The notes under the pieces were generated by a model. That model worked only from the letters and a program-made list of their open reading frames with translations. It did not search any database and was not told where the DNA came from. The position numbers were made by a program, and so were the translations under genes. Of a DNA stretch of 64,000 bases, positions 32,479 to 41,473 are shown piece by piece (positions within the stretch are counted from its first letter, which is position 1; each line of letters starts with the position of its first letter). The stretch comes from JBBQYD01 sp942493075. Its GTDB lineage: Bacteria > Verrucomicrobiota > Verrucomicrobiia > Limisphaerales > UBA8199. The DNA lies in contig OW818681.1 of NCBI GenBank assembly GCA_942493075.1, positions 4,154,001 to 4,218,000 on the forward strand, read 5' to 3'.

Positions 32479-32969
32479 AAACCATTGTCGCGATAGATCC
32501 CGGGATGTCGGGCGGTGTCGCCGTCTGGTGGGGTGGAAGGGTCGAATGCTGGCCGATGCCGGAAACGCAGGGCGATTTGCTCGAGCGTCTGCGCGAGATC
32601 CACAAGGCGGCTCTTCTCGAAGCGGAATCACATGGGGGATCAGAGCTCGCTTGCGTGCTGGAAGAAGTGGGCGGGTTTGTCGGGAAAGCACAGCCGGGCT
32701 CAGCCATGTTCCGATTCGGTGAGCATTGCGGATTTATCAAGGGGGTTGTGCAAGCGCTGGGCATTCGGCTGGTCCTGGTGCGTCCCCAGGTTTGGCAAAA
32801 GGGCTTTGGACTGGGCACGGCTTCTTCGTGCGCCAGCAAGACGGAGTGGAAAAACAAACTCAAGGCGGAGGCGCAACGTCGATTTCCTCATCTGAATGTG
32901 ACCCTCAAAACGGCGGATGCGCTGCTGATACTCGACTACGCGCTACGTGGAGGGGACACGAAGAGGTGA
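32475..32969 (+). CDS. RuvC-like Holliday-junction resolvase of phage type
   Basis: 164 residues with an RNase H-fold start IDPGMSGGVAVWW (Asp7), an acidic residue in VLEEVGGF and KTADALLILDYAL near the end, the pattern of RuvC-like resolvases in phages. It probably clears branched DNA before packaging. Its start overlaps the preceding HTH gene (ATGA). Confidence 0.85.
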   Translation: MKTIVAIDPGMSGGVAVWWGGRVECWPMPETQGDLLERLREIHKAALLEAESHGGSELACVLEEVGGFVGKAQPGSAMFRFGEHCGFIKGVVQALGIRLVLVRPQVWQKGFGLGTASSCASKTEWKNKLKAEAQRRFPHLNVTLKTADALLILDYALRGGDTKR

Positions 32970-33024
32970 CGGATGGGACTGATGGGACGGACCTAACCGC
33001 TAACTACAACACAATTTTGGGAAC

Positions 33025-33046
33025 GGCGCGCTCGGGCGAGCACGCC
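33025..33046. repeat. REP-like palindrome followed by CTACC
   Basis: GGCGCGCTCG-gg-CGAGCACGCC with one mismatch, then CTACC. It lies in the spacer upstream of the single-strand-binding-like gene. Confidence 0.5.
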
Positions 33047-33085
33047 CTACCAGCAACAAAAACAAAGAACAGAAAGACAGGAAAC

Positions 33086-33844
33086 ATGAAGATCAAAGGA
33101 AATGGCAGCAACTTCGAGGCGTGCCCGGAATTCACTGGCAAAGCCGTGTGTGTGGACGTGACTCCTCTGCGGAAGCAGCAAAGTCAATTTGGTGAACGCG
33201 ATGTGTTCAAGGTGGTGTTCGAGGTGGACATGGATAAGGAGGACGGCAGCCGGTATTGCGTTTGGTCGCAGAACTTCACGCCTTCACTGAATGAGAAGGC
33301 GAACTTCCGCAAATTCCTCCGGTCCTGGTTTGGGCGCGATCTGATGGAGAGCGAGATGGCGGAGTTTGACACCGAGACGCTGATCGGCAAACCGGCGCAA
33401 CTGGTGGTGGTGCACGAACACAAGGATGGCCAGGTGTATGCCAACATCGCCGCAGTCCTACCTGATAAGAGTCCTGATCGAACGGGGCTGAAACCTTCCG
33501 GCAAATTCACGCGGCGCAAGGATCGTCCGGCGGATGACGGCGGTCAGAAGCCGGAGAGCGGTGGGCAAGGCGGGTATCGTCGGGCCCAGGGTGCCAGTCC
33601 AGAGAACCGAGGGCAGAACGCGGGTGGCACTGACCACGGGGCTGTGAAGGTGCATGTGGGCAAGTACAGCGGGATCGAGCTTCGAGACCTGAATCCTGAG
33701 GCGGTGCAAGCGCTGGTGGATAAGTGGCTGCCGACGGCAAAGGCAAACGCCAAGCCGACGGCGGATGATCGGCGACTGATGGCGGCGCTGGAGTGGTGGG
33801 CGGCGGAACGCGCGCGTGGAGAGGAGGACAACGTTCCGTACTGA
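33086..33844 (+). CDS. Phage OB-fold-like DNA-binding protein
   Basis: 252 residues from ATG 33086 (an earlier ORF start lies inside the RuvC-like gene). The first 130 residues are a beta-rich domain (KAVCVDVTPLRKQQSQFGER, VFKVVFEVD, KPAQLVVVHEHKDGQVYANI) like DUF669-type single-strand-binding proteins. A Gly/Arg-rich linker containing a class B word follows, then a C-terminal domain with KYSGIELRDL and VQALVDKW. Position between the resolvase and the exonuclease supports a role in phage recombination or replication. Confidence 0.65.
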   Translation: MKIKGNGSNFEACPEFTGKAVCVDVTPLRKQQSQFGERDVFKVVFEVDMDKEDGSRYCVWSQNFTPSLNEKANFRKFLRSWFGRDLMESEMAEFDTETLIGKPAQLVVVHEHKDGQVYANIAAVLPDKSPDRTGLKPSGKFTRRKDRPADDGGQKPESGGQGGYRRAQGASPENRGQNAGGTDHGAVKVHVGKYSGIELRDLNPEAVQALVDKWLPTAKANAKPTADDRRLMAALEWWAAERARGEEDNVPY

Positions 33845-33856
33845 AGCGCGCGCGCT

Positions 33857-34010
33857 GGTTGAGGGTTGAAAGTTGAGTGTTGAAGGACGGAAGACAGTAG
33901 GCGGTGCGCCAGTGCGACGGTGGGCAGTGGGACGGAGCGACGGTGGACAGCACACGAACACAACACGGACGGACACAAACGAACACGGACTTGGGAATGG
34001 CGGGGCGGCA
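33857..34010. repeat. Class A and D repeat words, intergenic
   Basis: GGTTGAGGGTTGAAAGTTGA, then GTGCGACGGTGGGCAGTGGG and CACGGAC words, ending in the palindrome GGCGGGGCGGC/GCCGCTCCGCC. No gene in this 207-base spacer. Confidence 0.65.
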
Positions 34011-34051
34011 GGTGAGCCGCTCCGCCAAATTTAGAAGAAAGCGAGAATACT

Positions 34052-34939
34052 ATGACATTGATTGAACGACAGGCGCCGAGCCATTGGTATCTGAGGGATG
34101 GACGGCCTTTTCATGAAATTGCGAATGCCAGTGGCACTGGCAATAGACCGGTGACGCTGCGGGACGCGCGGAAGGTGATGGCGTTTCCGAGTGTAACGAA
34201 TGTGCTTGGGGTGCTGGCCAAGCCTGGCTTGGACGCGTGGAAGATCGAGCAAGGAATCATGGCGGCGTTGACGCTGCCGCGCGTTCCGGATGAGCCGCTG
34301 GATGTTTTCGCGCGTCGGGTGGTGGACGACATGGGTGAGCAGGTAGAGAAAGCCGCCGACTTCGGGACGGCGATTCACAATGCCTGTGAGGTGTACGCGC
34401 TCAACAAGCAGATGCCGACTGATCCGAAGCTGCGAGCGCATCTGGAGCCGTGGCGAAACTGGTTTGATGCGAACGTGGAACGGATCGGGTGCATTGAGCA
34501 GGTGTTCGTTCACTCCGAGCACGGCTATGCCGGGCGAGTGGACATGGTGGCACTTCTGAAGAGCGCCAGCGGCGGCGCTCCCTACTGGGCTGTGGTGGAT
34601 TTCAAAACGCAGAAGGTGAAACGGTCTGCGAAGGGTGAGCCTAAGCCGGTGTTTTATGAGACCTGGCCGCTGCAATTGGAAGCGTATCGGCAAGCCGTGC
34701 TGGTGAGTGGAGCTAAGAATGTCACGGGGCTGGTGTCAGTTGTGATCGATAGCTCCGTGCCTGGGCCGGTGCATGTGAAGGTGTGGGGTGAAGGCCGGAA
34801 GTCTGAGAGCGGAGATCGGAGGTCAGAAACCGAAGAGTATTTCGGGGCGTTCAGGGCGGCGCTGGCATTGTGGAAATATGTGAAGGGGTATGACCCGGTG
34901 GATCCGCAATTGGGCTGCGGGAATCCGAGCCTGAATTAG
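34052..34939 (+). CDS. PD-(D/E)XK exonuclease, phage type
   Basis: 295 residues. ADFGTAIHNACEVY holds the His motif, GYAGRVDMVALL the first metal Asp, and WAVVDFKTQK the D-x-K step; PLQLEAYRQAV is the following Gln/Tyr motif. This is the layout of RecB/lambda-exonuclease-like nucleases. A class B word (RKSESGDRRSETEEYF) is inserted near the C-terminus. It likely acts with the OB-fold protein just upstream. Confidence 0.88.
   Translation: MTLIERQAPSHWYLRDGRPFHEIANASGTGNRPVTLRDARKVMAFPSVTNVLGVLAKPGLDAWKIEQGIMAALTLPRVPDEPLDVFARRVVDDMGEQVEKAADFGTAIHNACEVYALNKQMPTDPKLRAHLEPWRNWFDANVERIGCIEQVFVHSEHGYAGRVDMVALLKSASGGAPYWAVVDFKTQKVKRSAKGEPKPVFYETWPLQLEAYRQAVLVSGAKNVTGLVSVVIDSSVPGPVHVKVWGEGRKSESGDRRSETEEYFGAFRAALALWKYVKGYDPVDPQLGCGNPSLN
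34798..34832. repeat. Class B repeat word
   Basis: GAAGTCTGAGAGCGGAGATC and continuation, in frame in the PD-(D/E)XK exonuclease gene. Confidence 0.75.
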
Positions 34940-35235
34940 CGAACGCGGTGGCGCGGCCCGACACGCCACAGGTAGATGGCCAAGAGGGAGAGGAAGGCCA
35001 AAAACAGGGGGAATGCAAAGCAGGCAGCTATGATGAAGGTGAAGATGTGGCCCTCAGAGTGGGAGGGCACGTTAGCGACGAGGTAAGCAATGAGAAGCAG
35101 GGATAGCGCCAAGGGAATGGCGTTAAGCCACAGAGCGGCGAGGCAAAGGTTCCTGGCTTTGGGCCCGTAGTAGAGGCAGGCCAGAACCAGGGCAAAATCG
35201 GTTATGTAAAGACCGAAGAAGAATGCTTTTTCCAT
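34936..35235 (-). CDS. Small membrane protein, lone minus-strand gene
   Basis: 99 residues with three probable membrane helices (FGLYITDFALVLACLYY, ALWLNAIPLALSLLLIAYLV, FTFIIAACFAFPLFLAFLSL). Not recognised. It lies opposite to the phage genes and its stop overlaps that of the exonuclease. It may be a lysogenic-conversion or exclusion gene (inference). Confidence 0.6.
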   Translation of the reverse strand: MEKAFFFGLYITDFALVLACLYYGPKARNLCLAALWLNAIPLALSLLLIAYLVANVPSHSEGHIFTFIIAACFAFPLFLAFLSLLAIYLWRVGPRHRVR

Positions 35236-35310
35236 AGCTCAGTTCGCAGTGTGCCGGACGCAATCTGGGTGTCAACGGTAGATTCGTGAATGGATTAACG
35301 AGGTGAAGGA

Positions 35311-36663
35311 ATGGAACGAAACGGAAGATTTGAGGGTTACTCGGATGCGCCGATCGATGAGGGAAAACGGTTTTTGGCATGGGCGCATGGAGGGCGGAAC
35401 ATGTTCCTGACCGGCATGGCCGGGACAGGAAAGTCCACGCTGCTGAGGCGTTTGATCAGTGAGTCGGTGGCGTCCGGTCGGCGGGTGGACGTGACCGCGC
35501 CGACCGGTGTGGCGGCCCTGAATGTGGGCGGGATGACGCTGCATCGGTTCTGCGGGATGCGGCTGGGGCCTGCTCCCGGACAGAGTGACGAAGCGTTCTA
35601 CAATGAATTGAAGGAGGAGCGGCATCCGGCGGTGATGGCTGGTTTCCGGCGGGTGCGGAATTGTGAGGTGCTCGTGATTGACGAGATCTCAATGCTTCCG
35701 GGGCGAATTCTGAACTTCGTGGATTTCCTTTTCTGCCGTGAGCGGGGATCCGATCGGGCATTCGGTGGGTGCCAGATAATCGCCACCGGCGATTTCCTGC
35801 AGCTACCGCCCGTTCGAGCCCTCAACTCTCAACCCTCAACCCTCAACCTCCCTTATGACTGGGCGTTTATGTCTGCAGCGTGGGAGAGGGCTGAATTCAA
35901 AACGATCCTGCTCGAAGAGGTGAAGAGACAGGACGAGATAGATTTCGTGCGGGCGCTGGGAAACTTCCGACGGGGGCGGATCTGGGGCGAAGATGCCAAG
36001 CTGCTGCAGAGCAGGATCAGGAACTTTCCTCCGGCGAACCTGACTCGGTTGTTCACGCACAATGTGCAGGTGGATAAGTGGAACAATTTCCAACTCTCAG
36101 AACTGCAGGGCGAGCCGGTGACGTTGGAGGCCGGGACGGAAGGACCGGATCACCAGGTGGAGTTTCTGCGGAAGAATTTGCTGACGCCCTCGACGCTGGT
36201 TCTGAAACCGGGCGCGCTGGTGATGTTCACGGTGAACCGGACGGTGCCCGGGTGCGAGCATCCGCTGTTTGTGAACGGTCAGCTCGGGGTCGTGGAACAG
36301 GCGGAGAGCGGAAGCCAGAGGTCCGAGGGCAGCGGGGAAGCGGTCATTTCCGTGCGGGTGAAGAGTGGCGAGCTGATCCGCGTGGAGCCGTTCACGTGGG
36401 AGTTTGATCGGAACGATCGTGGCTGCGGAAAAGTGACGCAGTATCCGCTGCGTCTTGCGTATGCGATGACGATTCACAAGGCGCAAGGATTGACGCTCGA
36501 TTCGGCTTACCTGGATATACGTGCAGCCCGGGAACCAGGGCAAGCGTATGTGGCGGTGTCGCGCGTGCGGACGCTGGCCGGATTGCATTTTAAGGATTGG
36601 TTCAAGGGCGTGTGGGTGGCGGAGCCGGCGCTGGAGTTCTATGGAGGACTCCAGGGCGGTTGA
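35311..36663 (+). CDS. PIF1/RecD2-like superfamily 1B helicase
   Basis: 450 residues, SD GAGGTGAAGG before ATG 35311. Motifs: GMAGTGKST (35-43, Walker A), VTAPTGVAALNVGGMTLH (PIF1 signature), VLVIDEISMLPG (II), IIATGDFLQLPPV (III) and MTIHKAQGLTLDSAYLD (V) with YVAVSRVRTL (VI). It is predicted to unwind 5'-3'. Two repeat words are inserted in frame: LNSQPSTLNLP directly after motif III and ESGSQRSEGSG between IV and V, both at surface-loop positions. It probably supports element replication with the primase downstream. Confidence 0.92.
   Translation: MERNGRFEGYSDAPIDEGKRFLAWAHGGRNMFLTGMAGTGKSTLLRRLISESVASGRRVDVTAPTGVAALNVGGMTLHRFCGMRLGPAPGQSDEAFYNELKEERHPAVMAGFRRVRNCEVLVIDEISMLPGRILNFVDFLFCRERGSDRAFGGCQIIATGDFLQLPPVRALNSQPSTLNLPYDWAFMSAAWERAEFKTILLEEVKRQDEIDFVRALGNFRRGRIWGEDAKLLQSRIRNFPPANLTRLFTHNVQVDKWNNFQLSELQGEPVTLEAGTEGPDHQVEFLRKNLLTPSTLVLKPGALVMFTVNRTVPGCEHPLFVNGQLGVVEQAESGSQRSEGSGEAVISVRVKSGELIRVEPFTWEFDRNDRGCGKVTQYPLRLAYAMTIHKAQGLTLDSAYLDIRAAREPGQAYVAVSRVRTLAGLHFKDWFKGVWVAEPALEFYGGLQGG
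35821..35850. repeat. Class A repeat word inside the PIF1-like gene
   Basis: CTCAACTCTCAACCCTCAAC and continuation, in frame, coding SQPSTLN right after helicase motif III. Confidence 0.85.
36301..36336. repeat. Class B repeat word inside the PIF1-like gene
   Basis: GCGGAGAGCGGAAGCCAGAG and continuation, coding ESGSQRSEGSG in frame. Confidence 0.75.
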
Positions 36664-36675
36664 GGAGTAAAAGAA

Positions 36676-38724
36676 GTGACACCCTATGACCATGTTGTGG
36701 GCCTGCTGGGCGCGCAGGCTTTTTTGGTTCCATGTGAATGGGGAACCAAGAAGCCGGTTGTGACCTATGTGGAGCGGCCGTTTGAAGGGACGAAGTCGGT
36801 CGCTTATCAGGCGCTATTTGATGGTGAACGGAACATAGCGGTTTACCTGGGCAAGGCATCGGGTGGGTTGTGCGCGATTGATTTTGATGCGGATGAGGAT
36901 CTCACTGCTTTCCTGGCGGTGAATCCGAAAATGGCGAGCACCACGCGGACGCGTGGGAGCCGCGGCGGAATGGTGTGGGTAAGGGTTGACGGTGAATACC
37001 CCGAGAGCTGCACGACGGAGCACTTCGAGTGGCGAGCGGATAAGAGACTTTCCACGATCGCGGGGCGGCATCCGAAGGGGATGGATTACTCGTTTGTAGT
37101 GGAAGCGCCTCCGGTGGAGCTCGCCTTCAGTGACATCGTGTGGCCGGAGGGCTGGGAGTTGCCCTGGCAGCTTACCCCTGTGCAGCAGTTGGAGCGAGAG
37201 TTCGGCCCGGCGCTTGCGGTGTCCGAGAAAGGCGCCGTGAAGCTGAACCAACGGTTCATCGTGGGGAAGCTCATGCGCGAGCACGATGTGCTGTTTGATG
37301 ATCTCACAGGGCGATTTTACCGGTATATGCCGGAGACTGGCGTGTGGTCGCATGTCAGTGAAGTGAAGGTGCGCGCCTGGTTTGATGAGGAGTTTCGTCG
37401 GCTGATTGCGGAACTGAAAGAGAACAGCCGTGTTCCTCCTTCTCAGCGCGAAGCGCCTCGAAGCCCATCAACCATCAACTATCAACCATCAACTACCTCA
37501 GATTCACGCCTGGATAATCTGTATTTCAGCATCACCCAGCCACTGCTGCGGAATCTGGCCGATATGCTCAAGGGGGCCTCGGCAAAGAGTGATGCGTTCC
37601 GCAAACCGAACCGCGTGATGCACGCGGCGAACGGCATGGTGGATCTGATTGAGCGGCCGTTCGCCTTCAAAGGGTTCGCGAAGGAGTTCTACAGCCGGAA
37701 TCAATCGCCGATCTCGTATGAACCGGCGGCGAAGTGCCCTCGCTTTCTGAACGAGCTGCTCCGTCCTGCCCTGGGCGTGGATGACATCACGCTGCTCCAA
37801 AACTGGTGCGGCCTAGCCCTGCTCGGACGGAACATCCCGCAAGTGATGCTCATCCTGAGCGGCACAGCCGGTGGCGGCAAGGGCACCATCGTGAACATCA
37901 TCCATGGGATCGTGGGCGAGCGGAATATCCACCAGCTTCGGACGGAGCATCTGGGGTCCCGATTCGAGACCAGTTTCTACCACGATAAGACGCTGCTCTG
38001 CGGCGCGGACGTGGAGCCGAATTTCTTGAACACGCCGGCGGCGCATCACTTGAAGGCGCTCACCGGCAATGACCTAATGACCACCGAGCACAAGGGAAGT
38101 TCAGAGGCGAACCTCTTGCGCGGCGACTTCAATATCCTGGTGACGTGCAACTCGCGGCTGATGGTGAAGCTGCAAGGCGATTCGGAGGCTTGGGCGCGTC
38201 GGCTGCTATGGATCGAGTTTAACCAGCCGAAGGCCGCGAAACCGATCCACGGCTTCGACGCCTGGCTGTTGCGGCATGAGGGGAGCGGCATCCTGAATTG
38301 GATGCTGGAGGGCGCTGTCCGACTGCTCGCCGTGCTGGATCAGCATGAGCCCTTCCCGCTCACAGCGGAGCAACGGGAGCGGGTGAACAATTTGCTATCC
38401 GAATCGGATGCCACGCGGACCTTCATCACCACTTGCGTGGGGCGTTCAGCCTTCCCCTTGGACTGCGTGACATCTGCAGAACTGTTCGCCGGGTATCTCG
38501 CCTTCTGCGATGAACGCGGCTGGACGCCCCTGGCACAGCGAGCGTTCGACATGAAAGCGAAGGATCTCATGGTGCAGATCCATCGGGCTTGCCCGAGCAA
38601 CAAGATCACCAGGGGCGACCGTGGACAGCAGCGCGGCTACCAAGGCGTGCTGCTAAAAACTGCGGAGGTGGCTGGTGAAAATGAGAACGGATGCCAAGAG
38701 GAGGAACATGATAACCCGTGGTGA
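36676..38724 (+). CDS. P4-type primase-polymerase / SF3 helicase
   Basis: 682 residues from GTG 36676, with GAGGAG eight bases upstream. The N-terminal prim-pol domain (about 1-150) has CAIDFDADED with catalytic acids and an STIAGRHPKG segment. After a linker holding a class A repeat (SPSTINYQPSTTS) come the D5_N and SF3 helicase domains: LSGTAGGGKGT (Walker A, about 395-405), LLCGADVEPNF, ALTGNDLMTTEHKGS and NILVTCNSRL. Such proteins prime and unwind at the origin of P4-like satellites and phages. The iteron cluster immediately downstream is a candidate for its origin. Confidence 0.9.
   Translation: MTPYDHVVGLLGAQAFLVPCEWGTKKPVVTYVERPFEGTKSVAYQALFDGERNIAVYLGKASGGLCAIDFDADEDLTAFLAVNPKMASTTRTRGSRGGMVWVRVDGEYPESCTTEHFEWRADKRLSTIAGRHPKGMDYSFVVEAPPVELAFSDIVWPEGWELPWQLTPVQQLEREFGPALAVSEKGAVKLNQRFIVGKLMREHDVLFDDLTGRFYRYMPETGVWSHVSEVKVRAWFDEEFRRLIAELKENSRVPPSQREAPRSPSTINYQPSTTSDSRLDNLYFSITQPLLRNLADMLKGASAKSDAFRKPNRVMHAANGMVDLIERPFAFKGFAKEFYSRNQSPISYEPAAKCPRFLNELLRPALGVDDITLLQNWCGLALLGRNIPQVMLILSGTAGGGKGTIVNIIHGIVGERNIHQLRTEHLGSRFETSFYHDKTLLCGADVEPNFLNTPAAHHLKALTGNDLMTTEHKGSSEANLLRGDFNILVTCNSRLMVKLQGDSEAWARRLLWIEFNQPKAAKPIHGFDAWLLRHEGSGILNWMLEGAVRLLAVLDQHEPFPLTAEQRERVNNLLSESDATRTFITTCVGRSAFPLDCVTSAELFAGYLAFCDERGWTPLAQRAFDMKAKDLMVQIHRACPSNKITRGDRGQQRGYQGVLLKTAEVAGENENGCQEEEHDNPW
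37466..37495. repeat. Class A repeat word inside the primase gene
   Basis: CATCAACCATCAACTATCAA and continuation, in frame as SPSTINYQPST in the linker before the helicase domain. Confidence 0.85.
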
Positions 38725-38792
38725 AGTGAGGCCGGGAAAAGTAGCCGGGCCTTGGCCCTGTGGCGTTCGCCGACGGGTCTGGGGGAGCAAGT

Positions 38793-39071
38793 TGGTACAA
38801 CCTGGTACGACCTGGTACAACCTCAAAACCGAGGTTGTACCAACGCAAAGTGCTGAAGTGCCAGGATTTAGGAACGCGCGGTACGGATGGTACGACCTTT
38901 TGCAATCTCTTGCGCACCCGCGAGAGAAAACCGGGTTTTCAGGCATTCTCCGCAAATATGAAGGGAGTAGCGAAAAGGTCGTACCATCCGTACCGGAGCC
39001 ATGGAAGTCATTGGGGTGGCGAATCTTCCGCTGGTACAACCTCCATTCCGAGGTTGTACCAGGTCGTACCG
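38793..39071. repeat. Iteron and palindrome cluster, candidate replication origin
   Basis: Nine copies of TGGTACRACC in both orientations. Three are in tandem with a 10-base period (38793-38822). 38813-38824 pairs with 38831-38842 (12 bp), 38879-38901 pairs exactly with 38973-38995 (23 bp, 71-base spacer with a small palindrome at 38926-38940), and 39031-39043 pairs with 39050-39062 (13 bp). It sits between primase and packaging genes; no protein-like frame in 38725-39084. Confidence 0.75.
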
Positions 39072-39084
39072 AAGGAGGCTTGGT

Positions 39085-39348
39085 ATGAGTCTGGACCTCC
39101 AGCGGCTGAAAGTGTCCCGGCAATTAGGGAACGGCACTGTCCTGGCGCGGTGTCCGGCATGTGCTGCCTGCGGTCAGGACCGGAAAGGTGAGCACCTGGT
39201 CATCTATCCAGATGGACGTTTCGGATGTGTGCTCCATCCCGGACCTGCCGGAGCGCTGCATCGGAAAGAGATTTGGGAAGCAGTAGGCGAGCGAAAGAGA
39301 CGTCCGCCGCCGGTGCTCAAATTCACGGTGAAAGAGAAGAAAGGCTAA
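39085..39348 (+). CDS. Small zinc-finger protein, primase-type finger
   Basis: 87 residues from ATG 39085. ARCPACAACGQDRKGEHLVIY with GRFGCVLHPG forms a zinc ribbon like that of CHC2/toprim primase N-termini, but alone. It follows the iteron cluster, so it may help origin recognition. It ends three bases before the terminase small subunit. Confidence 0.65.
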   Translation: MSLDLQRLKVSRQLGNGTVLARCPACAACGQDRKGEHLVIYPDGRFGCVLHPGPAGALHRKEIWEAVGERKRRPPPVLKFTVKEKKG

Positions 39349-39350
39349 GC

Positions 39351-39968
39351 ATGACGATGATTTTCGAACAGCAACCCAAGGAAAGCGCGAAGGCTTTCGC
39401 GGCGTTCAGCCTCTACCGCGACATGGGGCCAGAGCGTTCCCTGGCAGCGGTGGCCGTGAAGCTCGGCAAAAGCAAAGTGATGATGGAGAAGTGGTCGAGC
39501 AAGTTCGATTGGCCAGCGCGGGTGGCAGCGCATGGCGCTCATCTGGCAATTGTGGAGCGCGAGGCGGCTGAAGCTGTGGTGCGAGAGAAAGGCGTGGATT
39601 GGGCAAGGCGATACAACGAGCTGCGTGAGTCTGAATGGAAGGCACGCTGCGAGTTGGTGGACCTGGCGTGGGAAGTGATCCGGCGCTGGCGTGCAAAGGA
39701 GGAACGGTGCGGATCGCTGGAAGGTCTGGCGCGGCTCTTGGATCTGATGAGCACGCTTGGGCGTCGCGCTTGTGAGGTGGCGACGGAAAAGAAGGAAGTG
39801 ACCGGTGCGGATGGCGGGCCGATCCGAATAGAGATCGAGGCGGCACTCAATAAAATTTATGGCCAGGCTGAGCCTGGACCCCACGGGGCTTCGCCCAAAG
39901 CAGTGGAAGTGGTAGAGGTGGAAGCGAGGGTCTTAACGAACGGCACAGCAGGCAGCGAGGGAAAATGA
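39351..39968 (+). CDS. Terminase small subunit-like protein
   Basis: 205 residues from ATG 39351. The N-terminus has a helix-turn-helix of the terminase small-subunit kind (SLAAVAVKLGKSKVMMEKW), followed by a long helical oligomerisation region. Its TGA overlaps the start of the large subunit. It would recognise the packaging site and load the motor. Confidence 0.75.
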   Translation: MTMIFEQQPKESAKAFAAFSLYRDMGPERSLAAVAVKLGKSKVMMEKWSSKFDWPARVAAHGAHLAIVEREAAEAVVREKGVDWARRYNELRESEWKARCELVDLAWEVIRRWRAKEERCGSLEGLARLLDLMSTLGRRACEVATEKKEVTGADGGPIRIEIEAALNKIYGQAEPGPHGASPKAVEVVEVEARVLTNGTAGSEGK

Positions 39969-41461
39969 CAAATCTGGAGGCGTATATAGCGGCTGGAAGA
40001 AAAGCGGGGTGTCCCCGGGACCAGATGTGGAATCTTGCGAAGGCAAATGTGGTGCTGCAGGAGCGTCAACTCGCGGCGTCAGCCGCGGCCCGGCTGTGTG
40101 ACCGTGTAGATGGGCCAACGGCAGTCGGCTACGGCGGGGCGCGTGGTGGCGGCAAAAGCCATTGGCTGTTGGCGCAAATGGGTGCGGATGATTGCCAGCG
40201 CGTGCCCGGCCTCAAATGCCTCCTCCTGCGAAAAGTCGGCAAAGCCAACATGGAGCATTTCGAGGATCTGCGACAGAGGCTGTTTGGGGGGCTGGAGCAT
40301 GAGTTTTCAGCTTACCGTGGGGTGCTAACGTTCACCAATGGGTCGCGAATTATCGCTGGGCACTTTCAGGCGGAGAAGGATATCGACGCGTATCTGGGTC
40401 TGGAATATGACGTGATCGGGATCGAGGAGGCGACGACGCTGTCGAGCCGGAAGCATACGGATATCTCGACGTGCTGTCGGACGAGCAAGCCGAACTGGAG
40501 GCCAAGGATCTATTCAACGACCAATCCTGGAGGGATTGGGCACGCGTGGTATCGGACGAAGTTTGTGCTCCCTCTTTTGGAGAAGAGGGAGACGGAAACG
40601 AGGTTCGTGCCGGCGAGGGTGACGGATAATCAGTATAACAACCCTGAGTATCGGAAGGTGCTGGAATCACTGAACGGATGGCAGCGACGTGCCTGGCTGG
40701 ACGGCGACTGGGATCTGGCTGCGGGACAGTATTTCACGAACTTCCGGCGGGACTTGCACGTGGTCTCCAGCTTCGATGAGACACGTGCCCGGGAGTGGTT
40801 TGGGGCGATGGACTATGGGTTTGCTCATTACACGGTGTTCCTCCTGGGATGCACTGATGGAGACGGGAATGTCTTTGTTGTGGATGAGCACGCGGAGCGG
40901 CTGTGGCTCCCTCGAAGGCACGCGGCGGCGATTCGGGCGATGCTGGGGAGGCATCGAATAGGAGTTGAAAGTGGATGGGTGAATGTTGAGCGAGCGGAAG
41001 CGGGCCGGAAAACAAGGGCTCTGGAAATGGGTGATTTGCGGCGGATCGTGGCGGGGGCGGATGTTTTCAGCCGTCAGAGTGACGGGACGACGATTGCGGC
41101 GCAGTATGCGCGCGAGGGGATCAACCTGAAACCGGCGAATATGGAGCGGGTGAATGGTTGGGCGGAAGTATTGCAACGTTTGGGCGAGGTGGCAGCGCCA
41201 CCTACGCATTTGCGAAACGAGGAGAGTGGCGATGATGAGATGGGATCGTTAGTCCGTCCGACGCTGTTTATTCATCAGCGTTGCGGGCGGTTGATCGAAA
41301 CGCTGCCCGCAATGCAACATGATCCGAATCGGCCTGAGGATGTGCTAAAGGTCGATGCGGATGAGGATGGGGCTGGCGGCGATGATGCGGCTGATTGCCT
41401 GCGATACCTAGTCGCGACCAAAGCAAGGACGGTGGTCGCGAGGAAACTCAGGGGGGTGTGA
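39965..41461 (+). CDS. Phage terminase large subunit
   Basis: 498 residues. GGARGGGKSHW (about 57-67) is Walker A, VIGIEEATTLS Walker B, and STTNPGGIGHAWY the coupling motif. The nuclease half shows AMDYGFAHYT, FVVDEH and GGDDAADCLRYL with acidic metal ligands. A class A-like word (GVESGWVNVERAE) sits in the nuclease domain. It drives DNA packaging through the portal. Confidence 0.92.
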   Translation: MTNLEAYIAAGRKAGCPRDQMWNLAKANVVLQERQLAASAAARLCDRVDGPTAVGYGGARGGGKSHWLLAQMGADDCQRVPGLKCLLLRKVGKANMEHFEDLRQRLFGGLEHEFSAYRGVLTFTNGSRIIAGHFQAEKDIDAYLGLEYDVIGIEEATTLSSRKHTDISTCCRTSKPNWRPRIYSTTNPGGIGHAWYRTKFVLPLLEKRETETRFVPARVTDNQYNNPEYRKVLESLNGWQRRAWLDGDWDLAAGQYFTNFRRDLHVVSSFDETRAREWFGAMDYGFAHYTVFLLGCTDGDGNVFVVDEHAERLWLPRRHAAAIRAMLGRHRIGVESGWVNVERAEAGRKTRALEMGDLRRIVAGADVFSRQSDGTTIAAQYAREGINLKPANMERVNGWAEVLQRLGEVAAPPTHLRNEESGDDEMGSLVRPTLFIHQRCGRLIETLPAMQHDPNRPEDVLKVDADEDGAGGDDAADCLRYLVATKARTVVARKLRGV

Positions 41462-41473
41462 GGGAAGAGCGAG

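Noticed and set aside
38760..39191. Overlapping ORFs rich in Gly-Thr-Thr and Leu-Tyr-Gln on both strands.
   Set aside because: They are translations of the TGGTACRACC repeats in different frames; the region behaves as structural DNA, not protein.
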